64,000 nt of DNA from Rodentibacter trehalosifermentans (GCF_002000545.1 NZ_MLHL01000009.1:31872-95871), one strand, 5' to 3'; numbered from the stretch's first letter, positions 49,318 to 61,710 are shown. Notes: generated by a model from the sequence alone, not told the origin. Numbers and translations are program-made.

Positions 49318-50496
49318 GTGTTACAATTGATAAAGCGATTTTTTAAACTTGAATCTGCCGGCGGGATTTTACTGCTCTGTGCGGCACTTATTGCTATTTT
49401 ATTTGCGAATTCACCTTTAAATCCTGTTTATCACGATTTCTTAAACCTGCCTGTAAGTATTCAAATTGGTGCATTTTCTATTGATAAAACCCTCATTCAC
49501 TGGATTAATGACGGTTTTATGGCGGTGTTTTTTGTTTTAGTCGGGTTGGAAGTTAAGCGTGAATTATTGGAAGGCTCGCTTTCTACTTATCAACAAGCCA
49601 TTTTTCCTGCTTTTGCTGCAGTGGGTGGAATGCTCGTTCCTGCATTAGTTTATGTCTTTATTGCCCGTCAAGATCCGACCCTCGCTAACGGCTGGGCGAT
49701 TCCAATGGCAACGGATATTGCCTTCGCCCTTGGCATTATGGCACTTTTAAGCAAGCAGGTTCCACTGCCGTTAAAAATCTTTTTGTTAGCTCTGGCTATC
49801 ATTGATGATTTAGGTGCGATAGTCGTCATTGCCTTATTTTTCTCCCATGGGTTAAGTCTTCAAGCCCTCATTTTTGCCGCTATTGCTATTGTATTGTTGA
49901 TCGCATTAAATCGATTTAAAGTTACCGCTCTTTGCGCTTATATGGTGGTCGGCACGGTTTTATGGGCATCCGTACTCAAATCCGGCGTACATGCCACCCT
50001 GGCCGGTGTCATTATCGGTTTTTGTATCCCATTGAAAGGTGAAAAAGGCGAAACGCCATTAGAAGATTTTGAACACTTACTTGCCCCCTGGACATCGTTT
50101 CTCATTTTACCGCTTTTTGCCTTTGCCAATGCGGGCGTGAGTTTTGAAGGATTGGATTTCTCAATGCTAACTTCCCCGCTATTGCTTGCTATCGCACTAG
50201 GCTTGATTCTTGGTAAACCTATTGGGGTGTTTGGTTTTAGCTATTTGTCAGTGAAATTAGGTATTGCAAAACTACCGGAAGGAATTAATTTTAAACAAAT
50301 TTTTGCTGTCGCTATACTGTGCGGTATCGGTTTCACGATGTCTATGTTCCTTGCCAGCCTTGCATTTGATGCGGATGCCGGTGAAAGCGTAAACACATTA
50401 TCCCGCCTGGGTATTTTGCTCGGATCTACATTTTCCGCCGTTGTTGGTTATTTGTGCTTAAAACAAACTACAAATGATCTATCCCCAAAATGCTAG
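49318..50496 (+). CDS. nhaA: Na+/H+ antiporter NhaA
   Basis: NhaA exchanges one Na+ for two H+ across the inner membrane and protects against salt and alkaline stress. The start is a GTG at 49318 preceded by a G-rich stretch. The 392-residue protein has the expected length and about twelve helices. The ion-site aspartates are in [10 protein letters not shown] (about 130-139) and [10 protein letters not shown] (about 160-169). The unwound helix XI region [16 protein letters not shown] is present. The very AT-rich 49260-49310 stretch likely holds the promoter. Confidence 0.97.
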   Translation: MLQLIKRFFKLESAGGILLLCAALIAILFANSPLNPVYHDFLNLPVSIQIGAFSIDKTLIHWINDGFMAVFFVLVGLEVKRELLEGSLSTYQQAIFPAFAAVGGMLVPALVYVFIARQDPTLANGWAIPMATDIAFALGIMALLSKQVPLPLKIFLLALAIIDDLGAIVVIALFFSHGLSLQALIFAAIAIVLLIALNRFKVTALCAYMVVGTVLWASVLKSGVHATLAGVIIGFCIPLKGEKGETPLEDFEHLLAPWTSFLILPLFAFANAGVSFEGLDFSMLTSPLLLAIALGLILGKPIGVFGFSYLSVKLGIAKLPEGINFKQIFAVAILCGIGFTMSMFLASLAFDADAGESVNTLSRLGILLGSTFSAVVGYLCLKQTTNDLSPKC

Positions 50497-50556
50497 GGGA
50501 TTTGATTCAAGGAGTGGGATTCACTTCACGTTAAGTACGTATTTTGTCCATAAATA

Positions 50557-50604
50557 ATCTGCACCTTCATCAGTTGAAGTTTAGTCCAACTTTTGGGTGC
50601 AGAT
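50557..50604. repeat. short IS-end-like inverted repeat
   Basis: ATCTGCACC (50557-50565) and GGTGCAGAT (50596-50604) are inverted. The right arm continues as CAACTTTTGGGTGCAGATC, which looks like the terminal repeat of IS3-family elements. No transposase lies between, so this would be only an excised or solo remnant. Confidence 0.35.
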
Positions 50605-50643
50605 CAAAAAGTGAGAAAATTTTGACCGCACTTGATATAACAA

Positions 50644-51123
<480 letters not shown>

Positions 51124-51202
51124 TTAATGAATGAATAAAAATTGCCTCATCATAGCAAGTTGGTGAGATGAAATAAAGTTACCCATCAGCCTAAAACATC
51201 TG

Positions 51203-51305
51203 TATAATGTGCCAGTTTTATTTTCTGTATTAGCGTGCGGCTAACAAAAGAAATTTTTCTCAAAAGTGCGGTCAATTTTCTTAAAGATTTCTTTTGCTAG
51301 TCGCA
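51203..51305 (+). promoter_or_regulatory. pnp promoter -10 and double-stranded leader stem
   Basis: TATAAT lies at 51203-51208. Downstream, 51236-51254 and 51287-51305 pair over 19 bases (TGCGGCTAACAAAAGAAAT against ATTTCTTTTGCTAGTCGCA) with one G-T and one A-C exception, enclosing an uptake signal. In E. coli a similar leader stem is cut by RNase III and degraded by PNPase as autoregulation, so the same is likely here. Confidence 0.65.
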
Positions 51306-51355
51306 ATCTGGAAAATAAAGCGTTGTTTTTAATATCAAAATAAAAGGAAAACATT

Positions 51356-53485
51356 GTGAATCCAATTGTTAAACAATTTAAATATGGTCAACACACCGTC
51401 ACATTAGAAACCGGTGCGATGGCACGTCAAGCCACGGCTGCTGTGATGGCGAGTATGGACGACACCAGCGTGTTCGTTACCGTTGTGGCGAAAAAAGAGG
51501 TAAAAGAAGGTCAAGATTTCTTCCCATTAACCGTTAATTATCAAGAGCGTACTTATGCCGCCGGTCGTATTCCGGGTGGCTTCTTCAAACGTGAAGGTCG
51601 CCCTTCTGAAGGTGAAACGCTCATCGCCCGCTTAATTGACCGCCCTATCCGTCCATTATTCCCGGAAGGTTTTTTCAATGAAATCCAAGTGGTCGCTACC
51701 GTTGTTTCCGTTAATCCGCAAATTAGCCCGGATTTAGTGGCGATGATTGGTGCTTCTGCAGCATTATCCCTATCCGGTGTGCCGTTTAATGGCCCTATCG
51801 GTGCGGCGCGCGTTGGCTTTATCAACAATCAATTCGTATTAAATCCAACGATGGCAGAACAAAAACAAAGCCGCTTGGATCTTGTTGTCGCAGGAACGGA
51901 TAAAGCCGTATTAATGGTGGAATCTGAAGCGGATATTTTATCCGAAGAGCAAATGTTATCTGCGGTTGTATTCGGTCATCAACAACAACAAGTGGTGATT
52001 GAAGCCATTAAAGCGTTTGCCGCAGAGGCGGGTAAACCACGTTGGGATTGGGTTGCCCCTGAGCCGGACACAGATTTAATCAATAAAGTGAAAGCCATAG
52101 CAGAAACCCGTTTGGGCGATGCTTATCGTATTACTGAAAAACAAACCCGCTACGAGCAAATTGATGCGATTAAAGCGGATGTTATCGCACAAATTACCTC
52201 AGAAAATGAAGAAATCAGCGAAGGTAAAATCGTTGATATTTTCACCGCACTTGAAAGCCAAATCGTGCGTGGACGTATCATCGCCGGTGAACCACGCATT
52301 GATGGTCGCACCGTTGATACCGTGCGAGCTTTAGATATTTGTACCGGTGTGTTACCACGCACCCATGGTTCGGCCATTTTCACCCGTGGCGAAACTCAGG
52401 CCTTAGCCGTTGCCACATTAGGTACCGAACGTGATGCTCAAATTATTGATGAATTGACCGGTGAACGTTCCGATCATTTCTTATTCCACTATAATTTCCC
52501 CCCGTATTCTGTGGGAGAAACCGGTATGATCGGCTCACCAAAACGCCGTGAAATCGGTCACGGTCGCTTGGCAAAACGTGGTGTGGCGGCAGTGATGCCA
52601 AGCCTTGCCGAATTCCCTTATGTGGTGCGTGTGGTTTCTGAAATTACTGAATCCAACGGTTCTTCTTCCATGGCATCGGTATGTGGTGCTTCCCTAGCCT
52701 TAATGGATGCAGGTGTACCGATTAAAGCTGCGGTTGCCGGTATTGCGATGGGATTAGTCAAAGAAGACGAAAAATTTGTCGTGCTTTCCGATATTTTAGG
52801 TGATGAAGATCACCTCGGTGATATGGACTTTAAAGTAGCAGGAACCCGTGAAGGCGTCACCGCATTACAAATGGATATCAAAATTGAAGGGATCACCCCG
52901 GAAATTATGCAAATTGCGTTAAATCAAGCAAAAAGTGCGCGTTTGCATATTCTCGGTGTCATGGAACAAGCCATTCCTGCACCTCGTGCAGAGATTTCTG
53001 ACTATGCTCCTCGTATCCATACGATGAAAATCGATCCGAAGAAAATCAAAGATGTCATTGGTAAAGGTGGGGCAACCATTCGTGCCTTAACCGAAGAAAC
53101 CGGCACATCTATTGATATTGATGACGATGGCACAGTGAAAATTGCCGCTGTTGATAACAATGCAGCGAAAAACGTGATGTCACGCATTGAGGAGATCGTT
53201 GCAGAAGTCGAAGCCGGTGCAATTTATAAAGGTAAAGTGACTCGCTTAGCCGATTTTGGTGCGTTTGTTGCTATCGTTGGTAATAAAGAGGGATTGGTTC
53301 ACATTTCACAAATTGCTGAAGAGCGTGTTGAGAAAGTGAGTGATTACCTTCAAGTTGGTCAAGAAGTCAATGTGAAAGTCGTGGAAATCGATCGTCAAGG
53401 TCGTATTCGCCTTACCATGAAAGATCTTGCACCAAAACAAGAGGTGGAAATCCCGCAAGAATCGCCTGCAGACGAGCAAGAATAA
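51356..53485 (+). CDS. pnp: polyribonucleotide nucleotidyltransferase
   Basis: PNPase degrades RNA 3' to 5' by phosphorolysis and is part of the degradosome. The GTG start at 51356 follows AAAGGA. The 709-residue protein has two RNase PH-like domains (about 1-220 and 310-550, with the catalytic-domain blocks [21 protein letters not shown] and [16 protein letters not shown]). A KH domain ([17 protein letters not shown], about 563) and a C-terminal S1 domain ([15 protein letters not shown], about 625) follow. rpsO is not upstream. nlpI follows after an intrinsic terminator. Confidence 0.98.
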   Translation: MNPIVKQFKYGQHTVTLETGAMARQATAAVMASMDDTSVFVTVVAKKEVKEGQDFFPLTVNYQERTYAAGRIPGGFFKREGRPSEGETLIARLIDRPIRPLFPEGFFNEIQVVATVVSVNPQISPDLVAMIGASAALSLSGVPFNGPIGAARVGFINNQFVLNPTMAEQKQSRLDLVVAGTDKAVLMVESEADILSEEQMLSAVVFGHQQQQVVIEAIKAFAAEAGKPRWDWVAPEPDTDLINKVKAIAETRLGDAYRITEKQTRYEQIDAIKADVIAQITSENEEISEGKIVDIFTALESQIVRGRIIAGEPRIDGRTVDTVRALDICTGVLPRTHGSAIFTRGETQALAVATLGTERDAQIIDELTGERSDHFLFHYNFPPYSVGETGMIGSPKRREIGHGRLAKRGVAAVMPSLAEFPYVVRVVSEITESNGSSSMASVCGASLALMDAGVPIKAAVAGIAMGLVKEDEKFVVLSDILGDEDHLGDMDFKVAGTREGVTALQMDIKIEGITPEIMQIALNQAKSARLHILGVMEQAIPAPRAEISDYAPRIHTMKIDPKKIKDVIGKGGATIRALTEETGTSIDIDDDGTVKIAAVDNNAAKNVMSRIEEIVAEVEAGAIYKGKVTRLADFGAFVAIVGNKEGLVHISQIAEERVEKVSDYLQVGQEVNVKVVEIDRQGRIRLTMKDLAPKQEVEIPQESPADEQE

Positions 53486-53501
53486 TCTCAGCAGGATTGC
53501 G

Positions 53502-53541
53502 CAAAACTTGGTGGTATCACGCCATCAAGTTTTGTTGTTTT
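53502..53541 (+). terminator. terminator of pnp
   Basis: CAAAACTTGGTGG pairs with CCATCAAGTTTTG around TATCACG, with wobble pairs, and is followed by TTGTTTTT. Confidence 0.75.
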
Positions 53542-53566
53542 TAATCAGAGATACAAAAGAGAGCAA

Positions 53567-54502
53567 ATGCAATATTTTCGGTTACCTCACCGTCATCTCA
53601 GCTATTTGTTGGGATTATGTGCAATATTGTTGCTTGCCGGCTGTACCCAATCCGGCGGGGCTTTTGTGTCTAAAAATCGGGTAGTGCTGGCGGAACAGAA
53701 TCCGAATGTTCACTTTGAACAAGAAGTGATGATTGTACGACTCAGCCAAGTATTGCTTGTCGGAAAAATGAGTAATGAAGAACGGGCATCCTTACATTTT
53801 GAGCGTGGTGTTCTGTATGATGCGCTCGGTTTATGGGGGCTTGCACGTTATGATTTTATCCAAGCACTTGCATTACAACCTAAAATGGCTTCGGTGTATA
53901 ACTACCTGGGGCTTTACTTATTGCTTGAGGAAGATTACGACGGTGCATTGGAAACTTTCAATGCGGTGTTTGAATTAGATCCAAGCTATGACTACTCCCA
54001 CCTTAACCGTGGTTTAAATTTTTATTATGTAGGACGTTATAATCTTGCCGAACAAGATTTCTTACAATTCTACCAAGCCGATACAAAAGATCCTTATCGT
54101 GTCTTATGGCTCTATTTGAACGAACAAAAATTAAAACCACAAGAGGCCCATAAAAACCTTGTTGAACGAGCAAAGGGGCTATCGGAGGACTTCTGGGGTA
54201 CACATATCGTTCAATATTACTTAGGACACCTTTCCGTCGAAGAATTACAACAGCGTGCCGGTGAATTTGCCCAAAACACGCAACAATATGCTGAAATTCT
54301 TACGGAAACTTATTTTTATCTAGCAAAACAAAAACTCAATGTGGGGCTGGTTGATGAAGCGGCGGCTTTATTTAAACTGGCGATGGCAAATCAGGTTTAT
54401 AACTTTGTTGAGTATCGTTTTGCCTCCTTTGAGCTGATGAAACTCAAACCGGCTCAAACGGAAGAGGAAAAAGACGGAAAAAGTGCGGTCATAAAACCGT
54501 GA
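53567..54502 (+). CDS. nlpI: lipoprotein NlpI
   Basis: NlpI is an outer-membrane lipoprotein adaptor with TPR repeats. It binds the protease Prc and peptidoglycan endopeptidases such as MepS. The 311-residue product has a signal ending in LLLAGCTQ. Its TPR units are clear: HFERGVLYDALGLWGLARYDFIQAL, VYNYLGLYLLLEEDYDGALETFNAVFELDP and HLNRGLNFYYVGRYNLAEQDF (about residues 77-180). The pnp-nlpI-deaD order is the same as in enteric bacteria. Confidence 0.96.
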   Translation: MQYFRLPHRHLSYLLGLCAILLLAGCTQSGGAFVSKNRVVLAEQNPNVHFEQEVMIVRLSQVLLVGKMSNEERASLHFERGVLYDALGLWGLARYDFIQALALQPKMASVYNYLGLYLLLEEDYDGALETFNAVFELDPSYDYSHLNRGLNFYYVGRYNLAEQDFLQFYQADTKDPYRVLWLYLNEQKLKPQEAHKNLVERAKGLSEDFWGTHIVQYYLGHLSVEELQQRAGEFAQNTQQYAEILTETYFYLAKQKLNVGLVDEAAALFKLAMANQVYNFVEYRFASFELMKLKPAQTEEEKDGKSAVIKP

Positions 54503-54609
54503 TTTTTTAACCCGCACTTTAATCGCAATCTCTCATGCTTTGCAAGTTATTGGGGAAAATAAGAGGTTCTCCTTTTGATCTTCAATAAGCTTTAATACCC
54601 CCTGCAAAA

Positions 54610-54664
54610 ATGATGAGATGGATACCACAAACAAACCTGAAAGCCCTTTGAGCTTTCCTTTTTT
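54610..54664 (+). promoter_or_regulatory. deaD leader with a short reading frame and terminator-like hairpin
   Basis: GAAAGC/GCTTTC (54639-54657) followed by CTTTTTT looks like a small terminator 17 bases before the deaD start. A 13-codon frame with product [13 protein letters not shown] (54610-54651) ends inside the hairpin. Ribosomes on it could affect the hairpin, but neither element is proven. Confidence 0.4.
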
Positions 54665-54680
54665 ATATTCGAGTATTTTA

Positions 54681-56486
54681 ATGACTGACAAAATCACCTT
54701 TAATGACTTAGGCTTACCTGACTTTATCTTAAAAGCGGTTTCAGACTTAGGTTTTGAAACCCCTTCCCCAATTCAACAAAGCTGTATCCCCCATTTACTC
54801 AACGGTAACGATGTATTAGGAATGGCGCAAACCGGGAGCGGTAAAACCGCCGCTTTCGCTTTACCCCTATTGGCTCAAATTGATGCAGAAGCAAAATATC
54901 CACAAATGTTAGTGATGGCGCCCACCCGTGAGCTTGCTATCCAAGTGGCAGAGGCTTGCGAACAATTCGTCAAATATGCACAAGGCATACGCATTGTGAC
55001 CCTTTATGGCGGACAACGCTATGACATTCAACTTCGCGCCCTAAAACAAGGAGCACAGGTGGTGGTAGGCACACCGGGGCGTATTCTTGATCATATTCGC
55101 AGAAAGACATTAGATTTATCCGACCTTCGTTTTATTGTGTTAGATGAAGCAGATGAAATGTTGCGAATGGGCTTTATTGATGATGTGGAAACCGTCATGG
55201 CGGAACTTCCGGAACAACACCAAACCGCCCTTTTTTCTGCCACCATGCCGGAGCCAATTCGTCGTATTACCAAACGCTTTATGAACAACCCTCAAGAGGT
55301 GAAAATTAAAGTCAATAACGAAAATGCACCGGATATTGAGCAAAGCTGTTGGTATGTCCACGGCGTGCGTAAAAATGAGGCGCTACTTCGCTTTCTTGAA
55401 GTAGAAGAATTTGATGCGGCGATTATTTTTGCCCGTACCAAAAGCGGCACCTTAGATATTACCGAGCTATTAGAAAAAAACGGGTTCCGTTCTGCCGCAC
55501 TCAATGGTGATATGACCCAACAACTCCGTGAACAAACCCTCGATCGCTTACGCAACGGCAGTCTTGATATTGTCGTTGCCACCGATGTTGCCGCACGAGG
55601 GATTGATATTGAGCGTATCAGTCTTGTGGTCAATTATGATATTCCACTTGATGCCGAATCTTATATTCACCGTATCGGCCGTACCGGTCGTGCCGGTCGT
55701 TCCGGTCGGGCATTACTTTTCGTTGAACCCCGTGAACGCCGTTTGCTACGCAATATTGAACAGTTGATGAAAAAACCGATTAATGAAGTGGAATTACCTA
55801 ATCATTTAATCTTACAAGATTGTCGCCGTAAAAAATTTGTCACTAAAATTACAAAACAACTTGAACATCACGATTTAGAACAATATCGTAGCTTATTGGA
55901 AGATTTATTCACCGCCGATCAAGCGCAAGAAGATATTGCGGCGGCAATGTTAATGTTGCTCCAAGGCAAACAAAAACTCATTCTGCCACCGGATCCGCCA
56001 ATAGAAAAACGCCGTCGTGAACGCAATGAACGCCGTGAAAACCCACGTTCTGCAGAACGCCGTGGCGAACGAAAAGGCTATGGTAACCCACAACCGATGG
56101 ATTTATACCGTATCGAAGTCGGCAGAATGGATGGCGTTGAAGTGCGCCATATTGTGGGTGCTATTGCCAACGAAGGGGATATTAATAGCCGTTATATCGG
56201 CCATATCAAACTTTATGATGATTATTCCACCGTAGAATTACCACAGGGTATGCCGAAAGAATTGCTTCAACAATTCGGTAAAACCCGCGTGTTAAATAAA
56301 CAAATGCAGATGTCATTCTTGGGGGAAGTGAAATCTGATAAGTCACGTGGTGATGATTTTGGCGGTAAGCGAAAAGAACGTGGCAATCATTTTGAGCGTG
56401 GTCGTTTTGATCGTAACGAACGAAAATTTAACGGGAAAACTAACCGCTCTTTCCATGATAAACCCCGTAGAAACCGTCGTGGCTAA
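54681..56486 (+). CDS. deaD: ATP-dependent RNA helicase DeaD (CsdA)
   Basis: DeaD unwinds RNA during 50S assembly and mRNA decay, mainly in the cold. I start it at 54681 ([19 protein letters not shown]), as in family members; an in-frame ATG at 54618 would add 21 atypical residues. The 601-residue protein has the Q motif, Walker [11 protein letters not shown], the DEAD box in [11 protein letters not shown] and [13 protein letters not shown]-terminal RNA-binding domain follows, then a basic Arg/Gly/Asn-rich tail (about 555-601). Its start has a poor ribosome site, consistent with regulated translation. Confidence 0.96.
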   Translation: MTDKITFNDLGLPDFILKAVSDLGFETPSPIQQSCIPHLLNGNDVLGMAQTGSGKTAAFALPLLAQIDAEAKYPQMLVMAPTRELAIQVAEACEQFVKYAQGIRIVTLYGGQRYDIQLRALKQGAQVVVGTPGRILDHIRRKTLDLSDLRFIVLDEADEMLRMGFIDDVETVMAELPEQHQTALFSATMPEPIRRITKRFMNNPQEVKIKVNNENAPDIEQSCWYVHGVRKNEALLRFLEVEEFDAAIIFARTKSGTLDITELLEKNGFRSAALNGDMTQQLREQTLDRLRNGSLDIVVATDVAARGIDIERISLVVNYDIPLDAESYIHRIGRTGRAGRSGRALLFVEPRERRLLRNIEQLMKKPINEVELPNHLILQDCRRKKFVTKITKQLEHHDLEQYRSLLEDLFTADQAQEDIAAAMLMLLQGKQKLILPPDPPIEKRRRERNERRENPRSAERRGERKGYGNPQPMDLYRIEVGRMDGVEVRHIVGAIANEGDINSRYIGHIKLYDDYSTVELPQGMPKELLQQFGKTRVLNKQMQMSFLGEVKSDKSRGDDFGGKRKERGNHFERGRFDRNERKFNGKTNRSFHDKPRRNRRG

Positions 56487-56508
56487 TCATTGGAAAAAAT
56501 ATTGAAAA

Positions 56509-56540
56509 TAAGGACACCATTTCGGTGTCCTTATATTTTT
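56509..56540. terminator. terminator between deaD and plsB
   Basis: The stem AAGGACACC/GGTGTCCTT has a short ATTTC loop, followed by a T-rich stretch, and lies between convergent genes. Confidence 0.85.
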
Positions 56541-56590
56541 TTGGCGGTATCGAAAACTTCTCGAGTTTTAACCACACTTTTCTTTCGCTA

Positions 56591-59020
56591 TTATTCTATT
56601 CCTTCCGCTTTTTCCACGGTGCCTTTAATGGTAAGGCTGATTTCAGAGGAGATGAGATGTTCAAGAATAGAGGAAAATGTTTCCAAGAGCGGGAGATTAC
56701 CCTGACCTTGCTCATCAAAATACCCCTCCTCTTTTAAATTCGCAATAAAGGCAGAGAATACGGCTTTATCAAAGAATTCCGGTGCATTGATTCCGTGTAA
56801 AACAGACAGGCGCTGCGCAACTAACTGGCTTTCCTTTTCTAATACCGAACGTGAAACTTGTGGATCTTTTTGTAAAATCGTCACGGTAATATAGTAACGT
56901 TGCAAAATTTCACGCACGCCGGCAGACCAAAGTTGTAAAATTCGTACTCTTGAACGATTAATAGAGAGGAAATTCTCATTGCTGTGAATCACCTCTTGTC
57001 GAGTGAACTCCGCAATAATTTTACCGATTTGCGCCTTTAATTCCTCTTGGCTGAAATGCAAGAAAAGCTCCCCTTTTAAGAACGGATAAATCTTAGCCAC
57101 AGCATCCAATAAGAGATCTTTTTGAATCGCTTCATAATGCAACACGACACTTGCCACCAATGAAGGTAAAACAAAGGCGTGTTGGATATTATTACGATAG
57201 TAGGTCATCAATACAGCGGAGGTACGTTCAAGACGAACAATTTCACCAAAGTTATCTTTTTCGACCAGTACACCGACACGATCAAGGCTCAACACGTGTT
57301 CTAACATCACTTTTGGTGAGTCCGTTGGGGTGACCATATCTTCGGAATAAGGGGCGTTTTGTAACATTTGTTGATAACTGTCCAATTGTTCAAGTAATTG
57401 CTCACGGGCAAGGGCACGTTGACGTGAAGAAAGTAATGCCGTCCCCACTAAATTCATTGCATTGACGGCTGCTGCTTTGTTGATATTCACCATTACTTGA
57501 TGAGATACCGCATCCACTGCAGGGGTAAACCACCGGGGTTTATCTTCATTATTATTTTCTTTCCAATCGGGAAAGTGTTGATTGAGATAATTGGATAGCG
57601 TAATCGGTTCGCCGAAATTCACGAAACCTTGCCCTAAATTCCGTAGTTTTTTAATTACGCGAATTACTAAACCGGCATTTTCTTTCTCTTTTGTCGCACC
57701 ACGTAATTCTTTTGCATAGGTATCCACTTCCAAAACATGCTCATAGCCCACATAAACCGGCACGACTGAAATTGGACGGGTTTGGTGATGTTGAAGGGCT
57801 TGTAATGTCATCGACATCATCCCTGTTTTTGGTGCGAGTAAACGACCGGTACGGGAACGTCCCCCTTCAATGAAATATTCTACCGAATAGCCACGGTGGA
57901 ACAATTCCGCTAAATATTCACGGAAAATAGCGGAATAAAGTCGATTGCCTTTAAAAGTACGACGAATGAAAAAAGCTCCCCAACTACGGAAAAGACGACC
58001 TACCGGCCAGAAATTGAGGTTGATGCCTGCGGCAATATGAGGAGGCACTAAACCCTGATGATAAAGCACATAAGAAAGCAATAAATAGTCAATGTGGCTT
58101 CGATGGCAAGGTACATAGACAATTTCATGACCTTCAAGGGCGAGTTTGCGAACACGATCCGCATTTTGCACATCAATACCGGAATATAATTTATTCCAAA
58201 GCCAACGTAAAAAACGATCTGCCGCCCGAAGGCTGGAATGGCTCACATCTGCGGCGATCTCATCTAAAATTTTATAGGCTTCTTTTTCTGCTTTTTCTCG
58301 GCTGATATTTTTACTTTTCGCTTCATCCTCAATCGCCGTTTGAATAGCGGCGGATTGCAGAAGTTTACCAAACATTGCTTTACGGTTCGGTAAACGCGGA
58401 CCGGTCGCAGAAATACGTTGGCGTGCAAAGTGCATTTTGGCGACGCGTGCTAATTTTTGTGCCATTTTTTCATCGGAACCGTGTTCGTTTACCATATATC
58501 GCAACGAAACGGCTTGGGAAAAACGGACAAAGGTATCACGTCCAAACCAAATTGCGGCAAAGGTTTTCTGTATACCGTTCAATAGGCGTAAATTGGGTAA
58601 ACCTGCTTTATCTTCATGTCCCGGTGAACGTCCCCAAAGCACGGAAACCGGTACGATTTGTACATCTAAATCGTCAAAAGAGCGGTGTAATTCCAAGTAT
58701 TGATTAAATACTTGGATGGTTTCGTCTTTTGCTCCCTTTGATTTAAAAAAGCGGCGACCTTCATCCAAATACACATAACGAGGTAAATTTACATCATGCA
58801 CATTATTTTTTTCTGCAGGATCCGGTAAGTTCAAATCTAAACAATGGCGGCGGAAAATCACAAAATCCGTTTGTGAGGTGTAAGGTAAAACATAGACGAT
58901 AGGCTGGGAAAGATTAAGTTGAAGTTCTTCAATAGGATTGGTCGGAATGGGATTATTTTTTACTAAGAACGATAAAGGAAATTCTAACAGTTTACGATAG
59001 GCATTCACGATACTCGGCAT
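56591..59020 (-). CDS. plsB: glycerol-3-phosphate O-acyltransferase
   Basis: PlsB acylates position 1 of glycerol 3-phosphate, the first step of phospholipid synthesis, at the inner membrane. The start at 59020 ([20 protein letters not shown]) follows GAGAG and gives 809 residues, the usual length. The acyltransferase boxes are present: [13 protein letters not shown] (HX4D, about 303), [14 protein letters not shown] (about 343), [11 protein letters not shown] (about 384) and the late PVYVGYEHV. It diverges from lexA as in E. coli. Confidence 0.98.
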   Translation of the reverse strand: MPSIVNAYRKLLEFPLSFLVKNNPIPTNPIEELQLNLSQPIVYVLPYTSQTDFVIFRRHCLDLNLPDPAEKNNVHDVNLPRYVYLDEGRRFFKSKGAKDETIQVFNQYLELHRSFDDLDVQIVPVSVLWGRSPGHEDKAGLPNLRLLNGIQKTFAAIWFGRDTFVRFSQAVSLRYMVNEHGSDEKMAQKLARVAKMHFARQRISATGPRLPNRKAMFGKLLQSAAIQTAIEDEAKSKNISREKAEKEAYKILDEIAADVSHSSLRAADRFLRWLWNKLYSGIDVQNADRVRKLALEGHEIVYVPCHRSHIDYLLLSYVLYHQGLVPPHIAAGINLNFWPVGRLFRSWGAFFIRRTFKGNRLYSAIFREYLAELFHRGYSVEYFIEGGRSRTGRLLAPKTGMMSMTLQALQHHQTRPISVVPVYVGYEHVLEVDTYAKELRGATKEKENAGLVIRVIKKLRNLGQGFVNFGEPITLSNYLNQHFPDWKENNNEDKPRWFTPAVDAVSHQVMVNINKAAAVNAMNLVGTALLSSRQRALAREQLLEQLDSYQQMLQNAPYSEDMVTPTDSPKVMLEHVLSLDRVGVLVEKDNFGEIVRLERTSAVLMTYYRNNIQHAFVLPSLVASVVLHYEAIQKDLLLDAVAKIYPFLKGELFLHFSQEELKAQIGKIIAEFTRQEVIHSNENFLSINRSRVRILQLWSAGVREILQRYYITVTILQKDPQVSRSVLEKESQLVAQRLSVLHGINAPEFFDKAVFSAFIANLKEEGYFDEQGQGNLPLLETFSSILEHLISSEISLTIKGTVEKAEGIE

Positions 59021-59132
59021 AATCAGGCTCTCTTTTGTTATCAATTAGCGGGTCAATAATATCATATTAGACCGATTATAATCCTTTAAAATTTTGTATG
59101 AGATAGAAATAACGGTTGCAACACCTTATCTT

Positions 59133-59169
59133 CTGTATATAATGACATAATCTCTGTATATAACAACAG
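59133..59169. promoter_or_regulatory. tandem LexA (SOS) boxes in the lexA promoter
   Basis: Box 1, CTGTATATAATGACAT (59133-59148), differs by one base from CTG-N10-CAG. Box 2, CTGTATATAACAACAG (59154-59169), is a full match. They are 21 bases apart, two helical turns, as at E. coli lexA. Box 2 touches the ribosome site. Confidence 0.93.
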
Positions 59170-59177
59170 GAGTAGCT

Positions 59178-59801
59178 ATGAAACCATTAACTAACCGACA
59201 ACAGGAAGTGTTAGATTTATTAAAACGGCATTTGGAAACAACCGGAATGCCGCCGACACGGGCAGAAATTTCCCGTGAATTGGGATTTAAATCTCCGAAT
59301 GCAGCGGAAGAACATCTAAAAGCTCTTGCACGCAAAGGAGCGATTGAAATTATCTCAGGTGCATCACGCGGTATCCGTATTCTTGATGATAGCACTAACG
59401 ATGAGCAGGAAGGATTGCCCTTGATCGGTCGTGTCGCCGCCGGTGAACCGATTCTTGCCGAGCAACATATTGAAGGCACCTATCGGGTTGATGCGGATAT
59501 GTTTAAACCACAGGCAGATTTTTTACTCAAAGTCTATGGTCAATCAATGAAAGATATTGGTATTCTAGATGGTGATTTGCTCGCTGTTCATAGTACAAAA
59601 GATGTCCGAAACGGGCAGGTTGTGGTGGCACGTATTGAAGATGAAGTCACCGTAAAACGTTTTGAACGCAAGGGATCGGTGATTTATCTTCACGCAGAAA
59701 ACGAAGAATTTCAGCCTATTGTCGTGAATTTGGAAGAGCAGCCGTATTTTGAAATAGAAGGTATTGCCGTAGGCATTATTCGTAACAACGCTTGGATGTA
59801 A
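59178..59801 (+). CDS. lexA: SOS repressor LexA
   Basis: LexA represses DNA-damage genes and cleaves itself when stimulated by RecA filaments. The 207-residue protein has a winged-helix DNA-binding domain (1-70, [24 protein letters not shown]). The cleavage bond is A88-G89 in VAAGEPI, and the Ser-Lys dyad is S123 (GQSMKDIGI) and K160 (TVKRFERKG). Two LexA boxes upstream give autoregulation. GGAG lies before the ATG. Confidence 0.98.
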   Translation: MKPLTNRQQEVLDLLKRHLETTGMPPTRAEISRELGFKSPNAAEEHLKALARKGAIEIISGASRGIRILDDSTNDEQEGLPLIGRVAAGEPILAEQHIEGTYRVDADMFKPQADFLLKVYGQSMKDIGILDGDLLAVHSTKDVRNGQVVVARIEDEVTVKRFERKGSVIYLHAENEEFQPIVVNLEEQPYFEIEGIAVGIIRNNAWM

Positions 59802-59940
59802 TCTTTCTCTAAGGGAATATACGGTAAAAAATGATCTGCCCAGAAGTTTAATCAAAATTCAATTGGTTAGGGGAGATTTTTTATTGCCGATTAAGGAATT
59901 GTTTAACGGGGAAATTATCGGTTATTCAGGTTAAACTAAA

Positions 59941-59975
59941 AGGACGAAGTTCTGTGGAATACAGAACTTCGTCCT
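59941..59975. repeat. perfect 15-bp hairpin downstream of lexA
   Basis: AGGACGAAGTTCTGT pairs without mismatch with ACAGAACTTCGTCCT around GGAAT. There is no T run. It could end lexA or fklB transcripts. A second hairpin (ACCGGTTTT/AAAACCGGT) lies at about 60011-60030. Otherwise 59802-60083 holds nothing I can identify. Confidence 0.6.
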
Positions 59976-60083
59976 TGAATTAAATGGGTTTAACTTTGTG
60001 GAAGAGTAAACCGGTTTTTCTCTAAAACCGGTCATAATTTCCAAGAAATTCGGGAAATTTTTAACCGAACTTTAAGATTAAAA

Positions 60084-60707
60084 TCAGAGAATATCCAGTA
60101 ATTCCACTTCAAATACCAGGGTAGAAAACGGTGGGATGGAAGCTCCCGCACCACGTTCACCATAGGCTAATTCATGTGGAATGGTGAGTTTCCATTTCGA
60201 GCCAACAGGCATCATTTGTAAGGCTTCTACCCAGCCGCGAATTACACCGTTTACCGGAAATTCAGCAGGTTGTCCTCGTGCTACGGAACTATCAAATACC
60301 GTACCGTTTGGTAACGTACCGGTATAGTGCACTCGAACTTTGTCGTTTGCTGAAGGTTTTGCACCGGTACCTTCTGTGATAATTTCATATTGAAGTCCGC
60401 TGTCGGTAATGTTTACACCAGTTTTTTTCGCATTTTCCGCTAAAAATGCTTTGCCTTCTTCTTCAACCGCTTTGAATTTCGCTTGCTGAGCTTGCGCTGC
60501 TTGTTGTTGAAGTTGTTGTACGGAAAGCATTAAATCATTGATGTCTAAAGCCGGTTGATTGTGATTGAGAGCATCAAAAATCCCTTTCGCTACCGCTTCA
60601 ACGGTAATATCCATTTGGCTATCTGATAATTGCTGACCGATTTGTAAACCGATACCGTAACTGCCTTTTTCGGAAAGGCTTTCTAATTTAATTTGTTCAA
60701 AATTCAT
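60084..60707 (-). CDS. fklB: FKBP-type 22-kDa peptidyl-prolyl isomerase
   Basis: FklB is a dimeric proline isomerase and chaperone. The 207-residue protein has an N-terminal dimerisation helix domain (about 1-95, [19 protein letters not shown], with a Gln/Ala-rich helix). A C-terminal FKBP domain follows with [39 protein letters not shown] and [15 protein letters not shown]. There is no signal peptide, so it is cytosolic. psd lies just upstream, 20 bases away, and the two are probably cotranscribed. Confidence 0.96.
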   Translation of the reverse strand: MNFEQIKLESLSEKGSYGIGLQIGQQLSDSQMDITVEAVAKGIFDALNHNQPALDINDLMLSVQQLQQQAAQAQQAKFKAVEEEGKAFLAENAKKTGVNITDSGLQYEIITEGTGAKPSANDKVRVHYTGTLPNGTVFDSSVARGQPAEFPVNGVIRGWVEALQMMPVGSKWKLTIPHELAYGERGAGASIPPFSTLVFEVELLDIL

Positions 60708-60727
60708 AATGTTTTCCTTTGTAAAAA

Positions 60728-61597
60728 TTAATTTTTGTATGCCAAGATTTCGCCCATACGCACCGATTCGCCTGCCGTGAGATGATCCGCTAAACGTACT
60801 TTATTTTCTTGGAATAAATTGATTACAGTGGAACCAAGCTGAAACCAACCCATTTCTTGACCTTTTGTGAATTTCACCGCACTTTCGCCCTCATAAGTCC
60901 AGGTTTTTACTTCATTGTGACGTGGCGGATTAATCACGCCTGCCCAAGTCGTCCCAATACTCGCAGTGATGGTGGCGCCCACTAGAATCTGTACCATCGT
61001 GCCGAATTCCGTATCAAACACACAAATCACCCGCTCGTTACGGGCGAATAAATTGGGCACGTGTCGGGCTAAAAACGGATTAACGGAGAATAAATCGCCG
61101 GGAACATAAATCATTTTACGTAGTGTTCCATCGCAAGGCATATGCACACGGTGATAATCGCTTGGTGAAAGATAAGTGGTGGCAAATTCACCATTTTTAA
61201 AGGTGTTGGCCAATTCTGCATCGTCCACCAATAAATCTTCTAAACGGAAAAAATGCCCTTTAGCTTGTAATAAACGATTGTCATCAATATGACCGCATTC
61301 ACTGATACGACCGTCTGCCGGCAAGCAAAGTGCGGTCGGATTTTGGTTAATCGGACGAGCGCTGTCTTTTAGAGGGCGAATAAAAAATTCGTTAAAACTG
61401 TCGTACTCATTAAATTGTTCTTTTTGCGCAACACTCATATCAATATGGTATTTTTTCGCAAAGGCTTTAATGGCGAAGTGTGTGATTGCCCCCCATTTTT
61501 GCTTGGCAAACCAGCCGGCAAATTGGGTTAAATAAAGTTGAGGCATCACATATTGAAAAGCAACTTTCAGGCGTTGCCAATAAGAAATTGAGAGCAT
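60728..61597 (-). CDS. psd: phosphatidylserine decarboxylase proenzyme
   Basis: Psd makes phosphatidylethanolamine from phosphatidylserine at the inner membrane. The 289-residue precursor cleaves itself at LGST (254-257), where the Ser becomes the pyruvoyl group. The catalytic Asp and His are in [10 protein letters not shown] (D95) and [11 protein letters not shown]. The start has AAGGAAA before the ATG. It precedes fklB on the minus strand. Confidence 0.97.
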   Translation of the reverse strand: MLSISYWQRLKVAFQYVMPQLYLTQFAGWFAKQKWGAITHFAIKAFAKKYHIDMSVAQKEQFNEYDSFNEFFIRPLKDSARPINQNPTALCLPADGRISECGHIDDNRLLQAKGHFFRLEDLLVDDAELANTFKNGEFATTYLSPSDYHRVHMPCDGTLRKMIYVPGDLFSVNPFLARHVPNLFARNERVICVFDTEFGTMVQILVGATITASIGTTWAGVINPPRHNEVKTWTYEGESAVKFTKGQEMGWFQLGSTVINLFQENKVRLADHLTAGESVRMGEILAYKN

Positions 61598-61710
61598 ATT
61601 TACTTTTCCTTATGAAAATGAGCGGAGATTATAGCAATTTTTACTATTCTTCCAACTTTTTAATTTTCATACTTACGAGCTTCCACGTTTTCCGCCATAA
61701 CTGAACATTT

